DNA from: Benincasa hispida
Lineage: Eukaryota > Streptophyta > Magnoliopsida > Cucurbitales > Cucurbitaceae
Assembly: GCF_009727055.1 (NCBI RefSeq)
Contig: NC_052354.1
Span: 49,773,600 to 49,837,599 of the forward strand
Direction of reading: 5' to 3'
Length of the DNA stretch: 64,000 bases
The position numbers and the translations under genes were made by a program. Position 1 is the stretch's first letter, and the number at the start of each line of letters is the position of its first letter. Below are positions 1 through 11,849 of the stretch, piece after piece. The notes beneath the pieces were generated by a model. The model searched no databases, was not told the DNA's origin, and was given only the letters and a program-made list of their open reading frames with translations.

Positions 1-423
1 AATCAGATTGGCAAGATCTTAATGATCACATCTTCTCGGAACAAAATGTAAGTTTCTAATTTTTTCATTAGTAATTGTGATACAAGTCTATCAATGATAT
101 TGGTCTATAAGTGATAGACAAATATTAGTGATAGAAATATTATATCTATTGAAACACTCAAATAACTATAAGGAAGGAGTCTATCAGTGACGTAGTTTAT
201 CAATGATATAGGAATATTACAATATATATCATAGATAGATAGATCATACCAGTGATATTGGTCTATCAGTAATGTGATCTATTAGTGATAAGCTCATACC
301 ACTGATATGATCTCAGTAAACTATGTCACTAATAACTCTTACCTATGATTATCTGAGTATTTCAAATCTCATAAAAATAAGGTATTCTATATAAAGTACT
401 AATTATGTTTTCAACTCTATATA
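1..423. repeat. AT-rich stretch with CTATCA/TGATAG palindromic repeats
   Basis: About a dozen imperfect copies of tctatcagtgata and its reverse complement are strewn through this stretch (around 90-350), spaced 15-40 bases apart. No open frame of note is present. The same 12-14 base palindrome recurs near the MULE relic and in spacer DNA further right (1,108; 25,695; 33,270; 33,316), so it is a dispersed motif. The end of the stretch (about 405-423, ttttcaactctatatag) could serve as a splice acceptor for the gene fragment that follows. Confidence 0.7.
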
Positions 424-1007
424 GTTCCTATTGTTGCATCAGAAGAAGAAATGTCATCAGAGTACTTCAAAAAAATTTTGGAGATGGAGAAGAAAAGATT
501 GGAAGAAGGAGAATATGTTGCAGAAAAAGATAAAAATATTGGAGAAAGAATATCTTCTTTACAAGTAGATATTGAAGGTCTAAAAATGCAACACAAAGAA
601 TATTTTGAAGATCTTAAAAAGGGACAAAAGGAGATTCTCAGTTTAGTATATTCTCTAACAGAAATTGTAAAGCAAAAGATCTCACACAAATGTCAAAGTG
701 AAAGACAATCTCAAGAGTCCTTGGAAAAGAATCATCTTCCATCATTGAGTCTAGAAATGATAGATATTGATGTTGACGTTAATATTGATAAAGTAGTTGA
801 ATATGCAACTACTTATGCCAAGGAGAAAAAGGTAAAAGTATTAAAGTTCTAGTTCTTTTACTTTTTTTTTTTTCCAATGATAAACTATATAAAGTTTATT
901 GACAACATTTTTATTTATTTTTTTATTTTTTATTGGTATACTAATATCTACAGAAACATGAAAAAAATTGTGATAAAGAAAATGCAATAGAAGAAATCAC
1001 TTGCTAA
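424..1007 (+). pseudogene. Coiled-coil gene fragment with one intron, unidentified
   Basis: An open frame runs through 424-831 (first ATG at 451) and encodes a very charged Lys/Glu-rich protein with long helical, coiled-coil-like stretches (EMEKKRLEEGEYV and following). It has no signal peptide, membrane segment or catalytic motif that I recognise. At 831/832 the context AAG|GTAAAAG is a good donor. A TACTAAT-like branch site lies in ggtatactaatatctacag, which ends at 953. Splicing 832-953 out is phase 0 and adds 17 codons before a TAA at 1,005-1,007; unspliced, the frame stops at 852. The real start is probably further upstream, because the frame is open at the 5' side. Nearby Mutator relics and the palindromic repeats make an origin inside a MULE that captured host exons plausible, but I see no Ulp1 peptidase domain to confirm that. 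Confidence 0.45.
832..953 (+). other. Predicted intron, phase 0
   Basis: It shows GT...AG borders, a long poly-pyrimidine tract and a TACTAAT-type branch point about 15 bases before the acceptor, and the flanking frame stays open after removal. A diverged copy of the same intron sequence is found at about 5,394-5,505. Confidence 0.45.
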
Positions 1008-1157
1008 GAAAAAATAGGCACCCATCTAGCTCAATAGTAGGTTATTGCTAGTGTGTTTTTTTAGACTTCAAGTGTGTTGGTCATTAAAGTCTACCAGTGA
1101 TAGATTTCTATCACTGATAGAATATTGTCATTTTTTATTGGAGTCCAACAGTAACAG
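1008..1157. other. Non-coding tail with CTATCACTGATAG palindrome
   Basis: AT-rich sequence downstream of the gene fragment. It contains an exact CTATCACTGATAG at 1,108-1,120 and a near copy just before it. No coding signal. It ends where the gypsy-type LTR begins. Confidence 0.5.
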
Positions 1158-3021
1158 CGTCACACCCTTCCCTAAATTAGCCTCTTAATTCAAGAAAAGA
1201 TGTGAAGACAACAATTACCAACCCTCTTATGATAACTATTATCCAACACACTCCTGGAAACCTGTAATTTTAGCACCTGTTAAACCCGAGTAACAGTTTA
1301 TAATTCTTTAGAGCTCAACACATAAATTCAGCAACTTTAAATATATAATTTACTACTAACCAGAAATATCAACATCAACATATGCAACAAATGCAGGAAC
1401 CGAACTTAAAGACAACATAAACTCAACCTTGTTTTTTCACCCCCTGACATGGACATAAGAACCAATAACAAAACATTGTAAGTCATCTAGACTGCAATCT
1501 TCTGGAGGGTCTGAGAAGTAACTAATTGGCAGAATTACTAGGCCTTCGGACGTCGACCGCTACCTGGGGAGGAAAACATTTAAAAGAGTGAGTTGGGAAA
1601 GCCCAGTGAGTGACTATCTTAAGTAAAACATACTTTAAATCCTATTTAACATAAACATGCTTATCAAGAAACATTTATAAAATCATAGTTAGGGTTTTTA
1701 AAAGGGAACTGAAATCATAAAAATACATCATATAAAAACCCTAAAACAATTTATTAACATCTTTCTAAAACTCCATTACTCCACTGCCTGAATATGAGGG
1801 AGATCTTTTTTACTCAATCCCTACTAACCTTAGTTGAGAGATTTTCCTTTTGCTCGATCTCATTAACGTCGATAATATAATCATACATGCACGTAGAGCT
1901 GGATTGTGTCCTGACCATCTTACCATACCTTCGGTGTCAAGGATCCTTAACATCATTGTAATCTAGGTACCTTACTATATCTTCAGCACCAACATTGAAG
2001 TAGGGTTTGTACAAGGCACAAACATTTAAACATTAAGAACATATACAGAATATGCATATTTGAAATAATCATACCTCATGGTTTTATATCAACGTATAGT
2101 GCCTTGCAAAACATGGAATGTACTTGATTAATTTCATCATGCAATAAAACATGACATAGGCTTACTGGAAAACACATGCTAAACCCTTAAATAACTTCAT
2201 CATTTAAAAACATAGATCATGTATCAAAATTCATTTTAAGGCATGAGTGGGAGAAAATCATGATATAATAACTTCATATGAAATGCCTATGCGATGAGAA
2301 TCATTTATAAAACTTGTGTTAAAAAACATTTGTTAAAGTTTGTCACTCACTGTCTTAAGCTACTTATCCAAGGGGTTGTGCACCTCTCCTATTTGTGTTT
2401 TCCTTGAAAATGAAAGGTCCCTTGGTCAGTATACTTAGCTCCTTTTGAGCTTAGTGCATCGCTTATCTTTACTGCATAGTAATAGTCATTGCATCATAGC
2501 TAAGTTTGATGCATTTAAACCATCCTTAATGCATCGATTGTCCTTGGCCTTGGGACTCTTTTCCCAAGATGCTTGGTTAAGTGCTGAAACACTTCTCAGT
2601 CTATGTGACGTAAATCCACTATGTGATGTACTCAGATTACCTTCGTTGTGGATTGGCTATGTTGTACGCGTTAACGCATAACATCACTGGGTCAACTGCT
2701 TGCTTGTTCTTCGTATGTAGCTGCCTACTTATTCATCCACAACATCATTCCAAATTCAAATTCCCAGACTTCATAATTTTAATTCCTACATTTGTTTAAC
2801 TAAACTCCTTTCAAAGAAAAATTCTCCTAAGCATCTTAATTTTTGCTTACCTTAGAATTTGAGCATTATTTCCTCCAGAATCGATTAGAAATCCCTCAAA
2901 TTCTCCTTTAGTTGGTTGAAATTTCTTCAACTTCCAAAGTCTTTAGATGGCAACAACACTCCTCACTTAGGCATTAGAAATTTTTTGACAAAATAGTCTC
3001 TTTCTTGGTTAAGCCTGTTTA

Positions 3022-4750
3022 TGTTGGGGTTGATGCCTTAAATCTCGTAGAGTCTTATAGTTTGTAATTGTATTGTACAAACATTTTATTTATCTATTAA
3101 AATATGTGATGTTTTATTTGACATTTAGTTGCATTAATCCACAAATCAATAAACTAACATCCAAGGCTATCTTCTGTAACTTAAATATGTATGTAGAGAC
3201 ATACATGTGGATCATGTTTAAGTGATAACCTAAATGGTTTGTAGTAGATGGATAAGGTTGGACATCTTATCCTGGTGACACTAGGAGTCTGACCCACTTT
3301 GTAGATGTTACAATCATTGTAAAGTGCTACAACTAATTTGATCCTGATCATTCATGTGGAGACATATGAGCGGGATATTCTATACAAAGAATTTTGTATA
3401 AGACCATGACTAGTCTCATTATATAATGTCGTTTATAATAAAAAAGTTGCATTTCACCAGGATGACCATAGGTGACATGACCTAAATCGTGAGTGAGTTG
3501 TGAACTCCTGCCTATGAAGGCAGTCCTTTGATTTGTATGGGTGAGAGTGAACATATTGTCGACTCAACAAGCCTACCATTTTGGGGATTCATCTATTGGG
3601 GAGCTGGGACCATAACTACACAAGACGGAATTTACTTCTTCCCCAAAGTAGGGGAAAGTAAATAAATTGCTCTCTTAAGGGCTTATTCTGGGGCTTGAAT
3701 AATGTGGCGCCACACCTTCTCTTGGCTCGAAAGGGGTTTGGTCATAGTTGGACTATGATTTATTGTTCATTAGAAGGATCAGTGGTACTTAAGGAGATAG
3801 ATGTAACTATAGGGGCAAAATAGTAATTTTGGCCCAATTGTACTTACGAGCAATTTGTGAAGGGTCATCACACTGTTGACTGGTTATATTTAATAGTCAC
3901 AAAAATATATCTATAGTGTGAAGAGTACAGTTGTCGGTCTTTAGTGGAGTGTCCGACAGTTAACAGATGTTGAATAATTTAATTAAAGAGTTTAGTTAAT
4001 TATTAAAACACCGTTGGAGCTTCAAGTTACAGGTTCATGAGGTCCCCTCTGTAGCTCGACAAGGATTTAATGAGAATCAATTTTAGATTAATTTGAATTG
4101 TTCAAATTAATTGAGGGAATTAATTATATGTGACATAATTATTTTAATTTGATTATATATGATATAATTACTATAATGTATTTGATACATTATAATATAA
4201 AGTTTATTTGAGAGGAATAAATATTTGAATATGATTCAAATATTAATTATGTGAATTGGATTCATATAATTAAATTTAATATAAATGAGATTTATATTAA
4301 ATATCGTTGTTGAGAAAATTAAACTATAGGTTATGTATTATATTTGATATAATACATTATTTAATATATATTATATGATAAAGTAGTTATCATATAAATA
4401 TATATTAATATTTTTTTATTAAAATTATTTTATTTATTATTTTTATTTTTTAAAATAATTTTAGGGAGGGAGTTGACTCCCTCTCCCTTTTTCTCTCTAC
4501 AACGTGAGAGCGGTAAGCAGTTCATTTTAGTTCTTCATCATCTTCTAGTTGTAACTCCCTCTCTCTTTTTCTCTCTACAACATGAGAGTGGTAAGCAGTT
4601 AATTTTAGTTCTTCATCATTTCGTCCTTTTGGAGATTGTTACAGAAGGGTTCTATAAAATTAAATATTCTGTAAATTTTGGGATTTGGGTCCGATCTCAT
4701 TTCCTCTCAAGGACTTTCAATGGTTCTTTCAATTTATACTTGGGTTTGCA
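3022..4750 (+). mobile_element. Copia-family LTR (TGTTGGGGTTGATGCC type), probably solo
   Basis: The start TGTTGGGGTTGATGCC and the following 700 bases align by eye with the copia LTRs at 11,850, 20,548, 56,992 and (minus strand) 41,461, including the regions around gatggataaggttgg and the cgccacaccttctcttggctcg stretch. No primer-binding site, body or second LTR follows. The right end is not clear: the family-typical end (ccttca) is missing and the estimate of 4,750 is where gypsy-LTR-like sequence appears to resume. It is inserted in the gypsy-type LTR. Confidence 0.55.
4476..4621 (+). repeat. 78-bp tandem duplication inside LTR
   Basis: A unit beginning actccctctc and containing ctttttctctctacaac, gagagcggtaagcag and tcttcatcat occurs at 4,476 and again at 4,554 (period 78) with only a few substitutions. 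It explains the short duplicated peptide in the overlapping open frame, which is not a gene. Confidence 0.75.
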
Positions 4751-5389
4751 TGAAGAGTTTGCTTAATTAATTTCCACCTGGAAAACTTATCCCTTTATTC
4801 ACTTCTACAAGGTTGCCACATGGCTGACTTATTTGTTAATTAAGTTGAATTTCTTATCCTGGTCACATGGCCTTGCGGCCACCCAAGACCTCTCCCTTCA
4901 ACGCATGATCATCTACCACATCCTTCGTCAGCTCAGCCCTCAACAACGGTATACAAAGTTGGTCACATAAACCTTACATACCACTTGTTATACTTAGCCA
5001 CAATGCCTCCCTCTTTGGGCCTCTAGCCGCATCATTCAACTAAGCTGGTCGCATGGCGCCTACCAGTTCCAAAAATGGAACCCTCTCCTCTCTCTAGGCA
5101 TTAACTTGTTCCTACTTCCCTTGAGAACCTAGCGTTCCATACTTAACATATTTTATTGCCCTTTTCTGGCTTACCATTAATAGACTTCTCCAACTCTCTA
5201 TGCATCCACCGTGTTACAAGCTGAACGCATATAATCATAACACTTAGCAAATTTTCCTTTTCTTATATTTCATACACATCATTCGCTATACATAACTACT
5301 TTTTCATTGACGTTAATTCACATCTTAACTCATAATTAAGAGGTCTTAAACTTGATTTACTAGTAAAACTAAGTTCAGGGGTTTATAAA

Positions 5390-6019
5390 CAACATCTAGT
5401 TCTTTTAATTTTTCTTTTCAATGATAGACTATATCATGGAAAAAGTATATTGACAGCTTCTACAATTTTTTCATTGATACACTTATATAATATTTACAAA
5501 ATATTGAAGACAATTAGGAAGAAGACAATGGACATGAAAAAAGGTAAAAAAATGGTGCATACAGAGCAAAAAAAGTGAAGGTATGACAATGGTTACATTT
5601 CCTATATTGCTTTATGACATAAAGACTCAATATATATTTATAAACTTATAATTAAGTATTGACATTTTAGTCTATTCAAGAAAAGACAAATACAACAATG
5701 AATATTGAAAATGTTAGACTGAAAAGACAGCCTAAACCATCAAAGAAGATGTTGGAGAATACAAATAACCAGAAGATTGTAAGAGAATAAAAGGATGCAA
5801 AAGACTAGAAGAAAGCTTCTCTAAAACAAAAGACATTCTCCTAGAATCAAGGACTGCGCCCCTAGTTTTAACTTAAAAATCTCTCAGATGTAATAATGAA
5901 GTTGTGACTTAGTTTAATATTGTGGCTATTATACCTTGGTTTTTGTGGATATTACAATACTTTTATGGTCTACTTTACCTCAGTTTTTCTGGATACAATA
6001 CTAGTATCAGTGATAGAAA
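5390..6019 (+). pseudogene. Second, diverged copy of the coiled-coil gene's 3' intron/exon unit
   Basis: Sequence from about 5,394 (tctagttcttttaattttt...) parallels the intron at 847-953, and the following bases parallel its second exon. A later Lys/Arg-rich frame (about 5,671-5,789, with RLKRQPKPSKK) reads open to a TAA. I cannot name the product. The stretch ends in palindrome-like tatcagtgatag just before the solo LTR at 6,020. It is best read as a relic of a duplicated exon in the same gene that the gypsy-type LTR split. Confidence 0.35.
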
Positions 6020-7910
6020 TGTTGGGTTATATGTCTTAAAACTCGCAGTTTGTAAATTTAAACATATTTTATTTGCAATAAAGAAGTTATTGAGATTTTG
6101 TTCAATAAAACTGCTATTGAATGTGTAAATAGCACTAAATCCAACAAACTAAGATCCATGACTATTATATGAGTACTTGAACTTTATGTAGAGACATAAA
6201 AGTGGATCAAGTTCGAGTAGATACCTAAAACGGTCTATAGTATACGGATAAGGTTAGGTACCTTATTCTGGAAATACCATCGGATGCGGTCCACTTTGTA
6301 TTTAGTACAAACTATGTTATCCTGAATCGTTCATGTGGCGACATGCGAGTGGAGGCATCCTATGCAAATAGTTTGTATAAGACCGAACCAAGAAATAAAG
6401 TCACTCTTACTTTATAATGTTGTTTATTGTTTAAGACTGACTATTTCAAAGCGATGACCTAGGTAACTTGACCTTAATCCTGATCTAACTATGAAATTCA
6501 TTCGGGATTATCCTTAGATTTGCATGGGTGAAGGTTGACTCAACAGCGTCGTCTCAATAAGCCTCCCATTTCAAGGGTAAGATCGGGTAGATAGCTGAGG
6601 ACATAAGGTGCAAGACGAAATTCACTCATACCTACTTTTAGGGATAGCAAAGAGGTTGTTCCTTTAAGTGTTGACTTCGGGTCTTGAACAAGGGACCTCA
6701 TGCTCTCATTGGCTCGAGAGAGACCAGGTTTGATGATTGGATCACAAACCAATTGTCACTAGAGGATCATTGGGGCTTAAGGAATAAGATGTAATCTCGG
6801 GGGTAAAACAACTTTTGACCCAACCATTTGAACAACCTGTGAAGGGTTAACTTTAATGGAGTAATACAGCTGTTATTATGAACAATCATTATTGATTATG
6901 GTATATCGAGTGGACAAAAATATATCTACAGTGAGGGTAGTGCAACTACTGAGCTTTAGTGGAGTGACTTGGTAGTTAACGAATGTTGATAAATTCGATT
7001 TAAAGAGTTTAGCCAATGAATCTTGGATTGTTGAAGCCCATGATCTGAAACCTTAGAATAGAGTGATGAGGAAATTTGAAGTATTCAAATACAAATTAAG
7101 GGAATTTATAATATACGATACCGTTTAATTATCGAATTAAACGAAATTGGAGAATTGGATAATATTTAAATTTGATTTAAATATTAATTACATGAGGGAT
7201 TCATGATTGTGGAATTGGTGTTTTAATATTTAATATTGGATATTAAATTATTTTAATTAATTAAATAAATTTTATTTAAAATTATTTATTTGAACTAATT
7301 TTATTTAAAAATTGGATACTTGAATTTTGTGAAAATTCAAACATTTAAAAAAATTTGGTTTTAATTTGATTTTTGAAAATTAGATTAAAAATTAAATTTT
7401 ATTAAAAACTCAATAAAAAAATTTAATCCAAAATTGAATATAGTGGGTTTCTCCTACATTTGACACTATTGTCCCACCCAATTTCTACTTGTTTTGGTGT
7501 CAAGCCTCAATGCAATGAGATTGCATGCTTGATCTGAATAACATGAATATTATTCAGCTAAATTTGGGTAGAGGATGATAATGAAAAATTTGAAATTTGG
7601 AGAAATTGTTCTTCAATATTCTCAAAATCCAAAACCAGAGAACTTCATCTAAAATTTCCTTCAATTTCAACTTTTGGAATCCACTTTCCAATCTAAGGTC
7701 CTAGAGGATGATAGGGAAGATCAAGTGGTGGTCTATAAGGTTTTGGTATGAAGATTCAAGCTGGAACTGAAGATTGGAGAGTTCTTCAAAGGTTAGTTTT
7801 CAGAAACCATATTTCTTATTCTTGAACATGCATGTTTCTTTGCTAAAATTGATGGAATTAGAGTGCTTAAGATCCAAATTTCTTCCGCTAATTGCATGCT
7901 TATTCCAACA
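6020..7910 (+). mobile_element. Solo LTR, copia family with AAAACTCGCAG start, 5-bp target duplication
   Basis: It starts TGTTGGGTTATATGTC, ends TATTCCAACA and is flanked by AGAAA on both sides (6,015-6,019 and 7,911-7,915). It is 1,891 bp. There is no primer site after the right end and no body, so it is a solo LTR made by recombination between two LTRs. Relatives by eye: 25,767-27,737 (minus strand), 41,961-43,785, 53,530-55,347 and 60,441-62,300. A small open frame that straddles its right border (from 7,774) is not a gene. Confidence 0.9.
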
Positions 7911-7915
7911 AGAAA

Positions 7916-7979
7916 AGATCGATGATAGACTTCATAGTAAATTATCTTTATATGTTGTTGATGTAAGATCGGTATGGTA
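7916..7979. other. Short spacer between two LTRs
   Basis: About 60 bases of the pre-insertion sequence (gatcgatgatagacttcatag...). They separate the solo LTR from the next LTR. Confidence 0.4.
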
Positions 7980-9380
7980 ACCCTAGAGGGAGGTGATTAG
8001 GGTTTAAACAAATTAATTAAAACGGATGAAAACTTTTCTTCAAATGTGGGCCCAATTAAATAAATTAACAAACTTTTCACTTACAAATAATTGAACAAAA
8101 AATTCATGCAAATAAATACAACTCAAAATAGCCAAGTAATTAAAACTAACACTTTTAAACACCCAATTTTATTTTAGTAAAAAGATTGGTATGAGATATA
8201 TAAAGATCAATTCAACCAACCTAAATCAATATTAAGCAATTAATTTAAGAAACAAATATTGCAACTCATTTCATGCAATAAAATATAACAACAAATTAAT
8301 TGAAAAATTAAAGTAGGAGAGGGATAGAAAAATTAACACCGAAAATTTTATAGTGGTTCGACACAACTGGCCTACGTTCACTCCCCAAGCTCTTCTTAGA
8401 TACTTCATTGGAAGTTTTTTACTCTTTCCACAGCTTAGAGTCAAACCGTTACATCATTCTTTTTCTAGGCAAAAGAACAAACCCGATCCTTTCCACGGTT
8501 GAGGATTAAACCATTACAATGACTCTTTTTCTGGGATCAAGACCAACCCTTAAAAAATGTTTGTAAAAAAGAGCACACTTAAATGCTTGTAAAAAAGAGC
8601 ACACTTGACAAATTCTCTACAATAGTGGATTTACAAATTTTAGCTCACAACAAATTAATCCTCACAATACATAAATATCTCTCTCAAGAATTAGATGAAA
8701 AGAAGAAAATTGAAGTTTAGAGAGAGAATAACAATGGAAGTTTTGTATTCTTGGAGAGGATTGAAAATTATGAAAAATTGTTGTAAACATTTGGAGAAGA
8801 ATATAAGTTCAAATAAATAGTAAAAATTGTTGAAAACCCCATTTAATTTGGGTTATTAGATATTGAAAAACAAAAATCAATGGTGAACATTTAAACTAAA
8901 CTAGCCGTTAGACACATACAAAAAAAAATAATATAATAATATATTTTTTAAATCATTTCTTTTAAAAACCAACAAAAAGCAAATATCCACCATGTGTCCA
9001 AAACTAGTTGTTAGACACAAAATATAATAATATTAAATTCATTTTCTTTTTAAAACTAATCCAAAAATCAAGAGACCACCATGTGTCACTCTTCCATTGC
9101 TCCAAGTGGTACTTTTAAATTGGTCCATTTTGATGAGAAAAATTCTACCCTATCATCCAGTCGAGATTTGTCCGTTAAGCTTGTTTCGGCCATATCTTCT
9201 TCATTTGAGGTCTAATTAGGTGATTCAAATTGTTTTGGAACCGTTTTTCCGAGCTCTACGCAATGAACACTTCAAAAATACTCAAATTAATAAATAAAAA
9301 TATATTTGTTATCATCAAAACATGAATGAATGGATTAATTAAAATTAATTAATTTGGGATGTAGGGCAAAAAAGCCAACA
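7980..9380 (-). mobile_element. 3' LTR (minus strand) of a gutted copia element
   Basis: On the minus strand the LTR starts TGTTGGCTTTTTTGCCC at 9,380 and runs left to about 7,980. It is preceded by a purine tract (9,381-9,394), which fixes the orientation. The copy at 10,514-23,572, once its nested insertions are removed, matches it over its length (for instance the ggttcgacacaactggcctacg stretch at 8,355 and the ttccacggttgagga stretch at 8,497). The left border is uncertain by about 15 bases because the terminal bases have decayed. Confidence 0.7.
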
Positions 9381-9394
9381 ATCTCTCCTTTTTT
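9381..9394 (-). promoter_or_regulatory. Polypurine tract of the minus-strand copia
   Basis: The minus strand reads AAAAAAGGAGAGAT directly before the TGTTGG of the LTR, the position where plus-strand DNA synthesis is primed in LTR elements. Confidence 0.7.
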
Positions 9395-10513
9395 ATGATG
9401 ACAAACAACATGAAATCCAAAGTAGTGTGTAATATAAAATATGAACAAGAATCACAATCAACACACATATAATTTCAATTCACTTGAACACAGAATATAT
9501 TCAATAATAACATGCTTTCATTTTTCTAATTACTTCTCTCTCTTTTAGAATCAATAAAAAAAAGACAATTATAAAAAATAACATAAAGACATGAGAGTTC
9601 TTAGAAAAATATGAACACATAATTTTGCATATTTCTTCTCCTATCAACATGCCTTCTAAAAAAACATAGCAAACAACCCGTAAATTTAAGAGGCATCACA
9701 GGATCAATCAAGCTCAAGCTAATATTATTTTAATCAATTTCACAAATTTCTCCCCCCTTTTGAAATCAATTGGTCACCCCTCTTAATTAGGGACAAAGAT
9801 AGTTAGCATATAAGTCAACTTAAGGGTAGAAATATCAAATAAATTTTCAAATTTTTTTTTACTCAAAATACAATAATTCCCCTAAAAGAATGAATAATAT
9901 GCATAAGAGGGACACAAAAGAATATAGCAATATGGAAAAACCAGTTTCATTCAAATATGAAATTCATATATAAAAGTATATAACTCCCCTAAAGACCAAA
10001 CACTCTCCTTCTAATAAGAAAGAAAGGATAGATACCAAGGAGATAAAATCATTAAAGTAATTCAAACAATTAAGATACCAAAATATTAAATATTAGAAAA
10101 TAAAACATCAATTGTTGAAGAACAAATAATGATACCAAATAATGACAAATCTATCTTAGAAAATTCAATACTACCAAAAGAGAGAATATATTATCAATCA
10201 AATATATGCATGGTAGCAACACAATAAAGCATTACACCAATTTAAATAAAAAAAAAATAAAAATTCAAGGGATTCAAGAATATATCAATTTTATAAATAT
10301 TCCCCATATTGAAAAGAAATTAACAACTTTTCTAAACAACATGCTCAATTATTAATTTCATCCAATAGTATAAGCAACATATATTAATTATTAAAACAAA
10401 GACAATTTTTTGAAAAACTCAACATCATTTTCCTCAATATTTCCAAGAAAAGCACAAGGATAGAGCAAACATCTAATTGACGAAAAAGCCAAATAATAAG
10501 TAATATATATAAA
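9395..10513 (-). mobile_element. Residual interior of the gutted copia, no coding sequence left
   Basis: Only 1.1 kb separates the two LTRs. It is AT-rich with no open frame longer than a few dozen codons and no gag, protease, integrase or RT motif. A second purine-rich stretch (9,752-9,766; GAAAAGGGGGGAG-like on the minus strand) suggests this is 3' untranslated interior. No tRNA primer site is visible next to the right LTR (expected just left of 10,514), so the 5' interior, gag and pol were lost by deletion. Confidence 0.55.
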
Positions 10514-10604
10514 TGGGAGTGAATAGAGTTTAAACAAATTAATTAAAACTAAAGAAAACTTTTTTTTCTAATGTGGGCCCAATTAAATCAATTAACAAAC
10601 TTTT

Positions 10605-11455
10605 TTTTTAGAATAGGTGATATTACAACAACAAGGAGATCCTATAGCCTAGGATCAAGGCATCAAAGCAACAAAGCACAAGAAAAAAAACAGGACTTTA
10701 CCGAAACAAAGCCGAAATAACTACAAACAACACCATCCCCCTGGGAGAAAAACAAAGAAAAGGAAACAAAACCCCACAACCTGGGGCCAACAACAAAACA
10801 AAGAACAAAGACAAGAACAAAAATAGGAAAAAACATCATTAAACGCACTAGATAAGACCAAAAAGATCAACCTACCAGGAAGCAGTACGAGCACGAATCG
10901 TAGAGACCATAATGTGAAACAGAGCAGACACCATCCTTGGATTACCCCCATGAAATCGCTGATTACGCTTCTGCCAAATGTAGTAGATGGAAGCACACCA
11001 GAAGACACGAAACAACTTACTATGTACCCCCTTACCCGACCCCACTCAGCAACCCAAGACAACTCAACATTCTAACCCGCCACCCGATGAGACCAAACCA
11101 AATGATGCAGCCCACTCACCCTAGGCCCCACTGCTTGAATAAGACCCCAGATCTCAAGTAACTCCCATGACATTGTAGACCACCTCCAACCTCCCTCACC
11201 ATCCATAAACTCCGACAACCGTGCCTTCATACTACTCTCTGCATCATAGACTACCGTAGGCCCCATATGAATCCATAATCGTACCCCTCGACAACCAAGG
11301 ATCCCACCAAACAAAACATGACCTTCAATCACCCACCATCAAACGAATTAGATATTTGAATCTATCCCTACAACTAAGATAGCCCTCAAGCCCCAAGACC
11401 TCCCAACCTCACATCGAACAACCCACAAAGACTGCCCGCACAAAAAAATTTACGA
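10605..11455 (-). mobile_element. 5'-truncated LINE, 3' end of the reverse-transcriptase ORF
   Basis: A 15-bp target duplication AATTAACAAACTTTT flanks it (10,590-10,604 and 11,456-11,470) and a T run at the left marks the poly-A side, so the element reads on the minus strand. Broken frames of the minus strand give the C-terminal part of a plant non-LTR retrotransposon ORF2: a GD-x-RSCFVWWDPW motif (about 11,300-11,350), the block WELLEIWGLIQAVGPRVSG (about 11,110-11,170) and IYYIWQKRNQRFHGG near 10,935-10,985. Frameshifts and stops separate these blocks, so no full frame exists. Truncation at the 5' side is typical of LINE insertions. Confidence in the class is high; the family is not resolved. 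Confidence 0.85.
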
Positions 11456-11849
11456 AATTAACAAACTTTTCACTATTAAATAATTTGAACAATAAATTCA
11501 TGTAAATAAATACAACCCAAAATATCCAAGTAATTAAAACTAACACTTTTAAGCACCCAATTTGATTTTAATAAAAATATTGGTATGAAATATGTAAAGA
11601 TCAATTCAACTAACATAAATCAACATTAAGCAATTAATTTAACGAACAAATATCGCAATTAATTTCATGCAGTAAATATAACAACAAATTAATTACAAAA
11701 TTAAAGTAGGAGAAGGATAGAGAAATTAACACCAGGAATTGTATAGTGGTTCGGCACAATCAGCCTACGCCCACTTTCTAAGCTCCTTTTGGGTACTTCA
11801 CTATAAGTTTTTTACTCTTTCCACAGCTTAGAGTTGAAGCGCTATAACA

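Larger units (their letters stand above)
1158..5389 (-). mobile_element. Ty3/gypsy-type solo LTR, interrupted by a copia-family LTR
   Basis: Read on the minus strand the unit begins near 5,389 with a sequence starting TGTTTATAAACCCCTGAAC and ends near 1,158 with ...GGGAAGGGTGTGACG, resembling the ends of plant gypsy LTRs (canonical end ...GTGTGACA). It contains the block around 1,545-1,610 (ggtagcggtcgacgtcc on the minus strand) seen in such LTRs. No gag-pol, primer site or second LTR lies beside it, so a solo LTR is the simplest reading. The terminal dinucleotide at the left end is mutated and I could not find a convincing 5-bp target duplication, so the borders are approximate. The interruption at 3,022 to about 4,750 is described separately. 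Confidence 0.5.

Noticed and set aside
4473..4766. 97-codon plus-strand frame with an internally repeated peptide
   Set aside because: It arises from a 78-bp tandem duplication inside an LTR.
10663..11062. Overlapping minus-strand frames with hydrophobic runs, like membrane proteins
   Set aside because: They are wrong-frame readings of a LINE; the frame with IYYIWQKRNQRFHGG is the original one.
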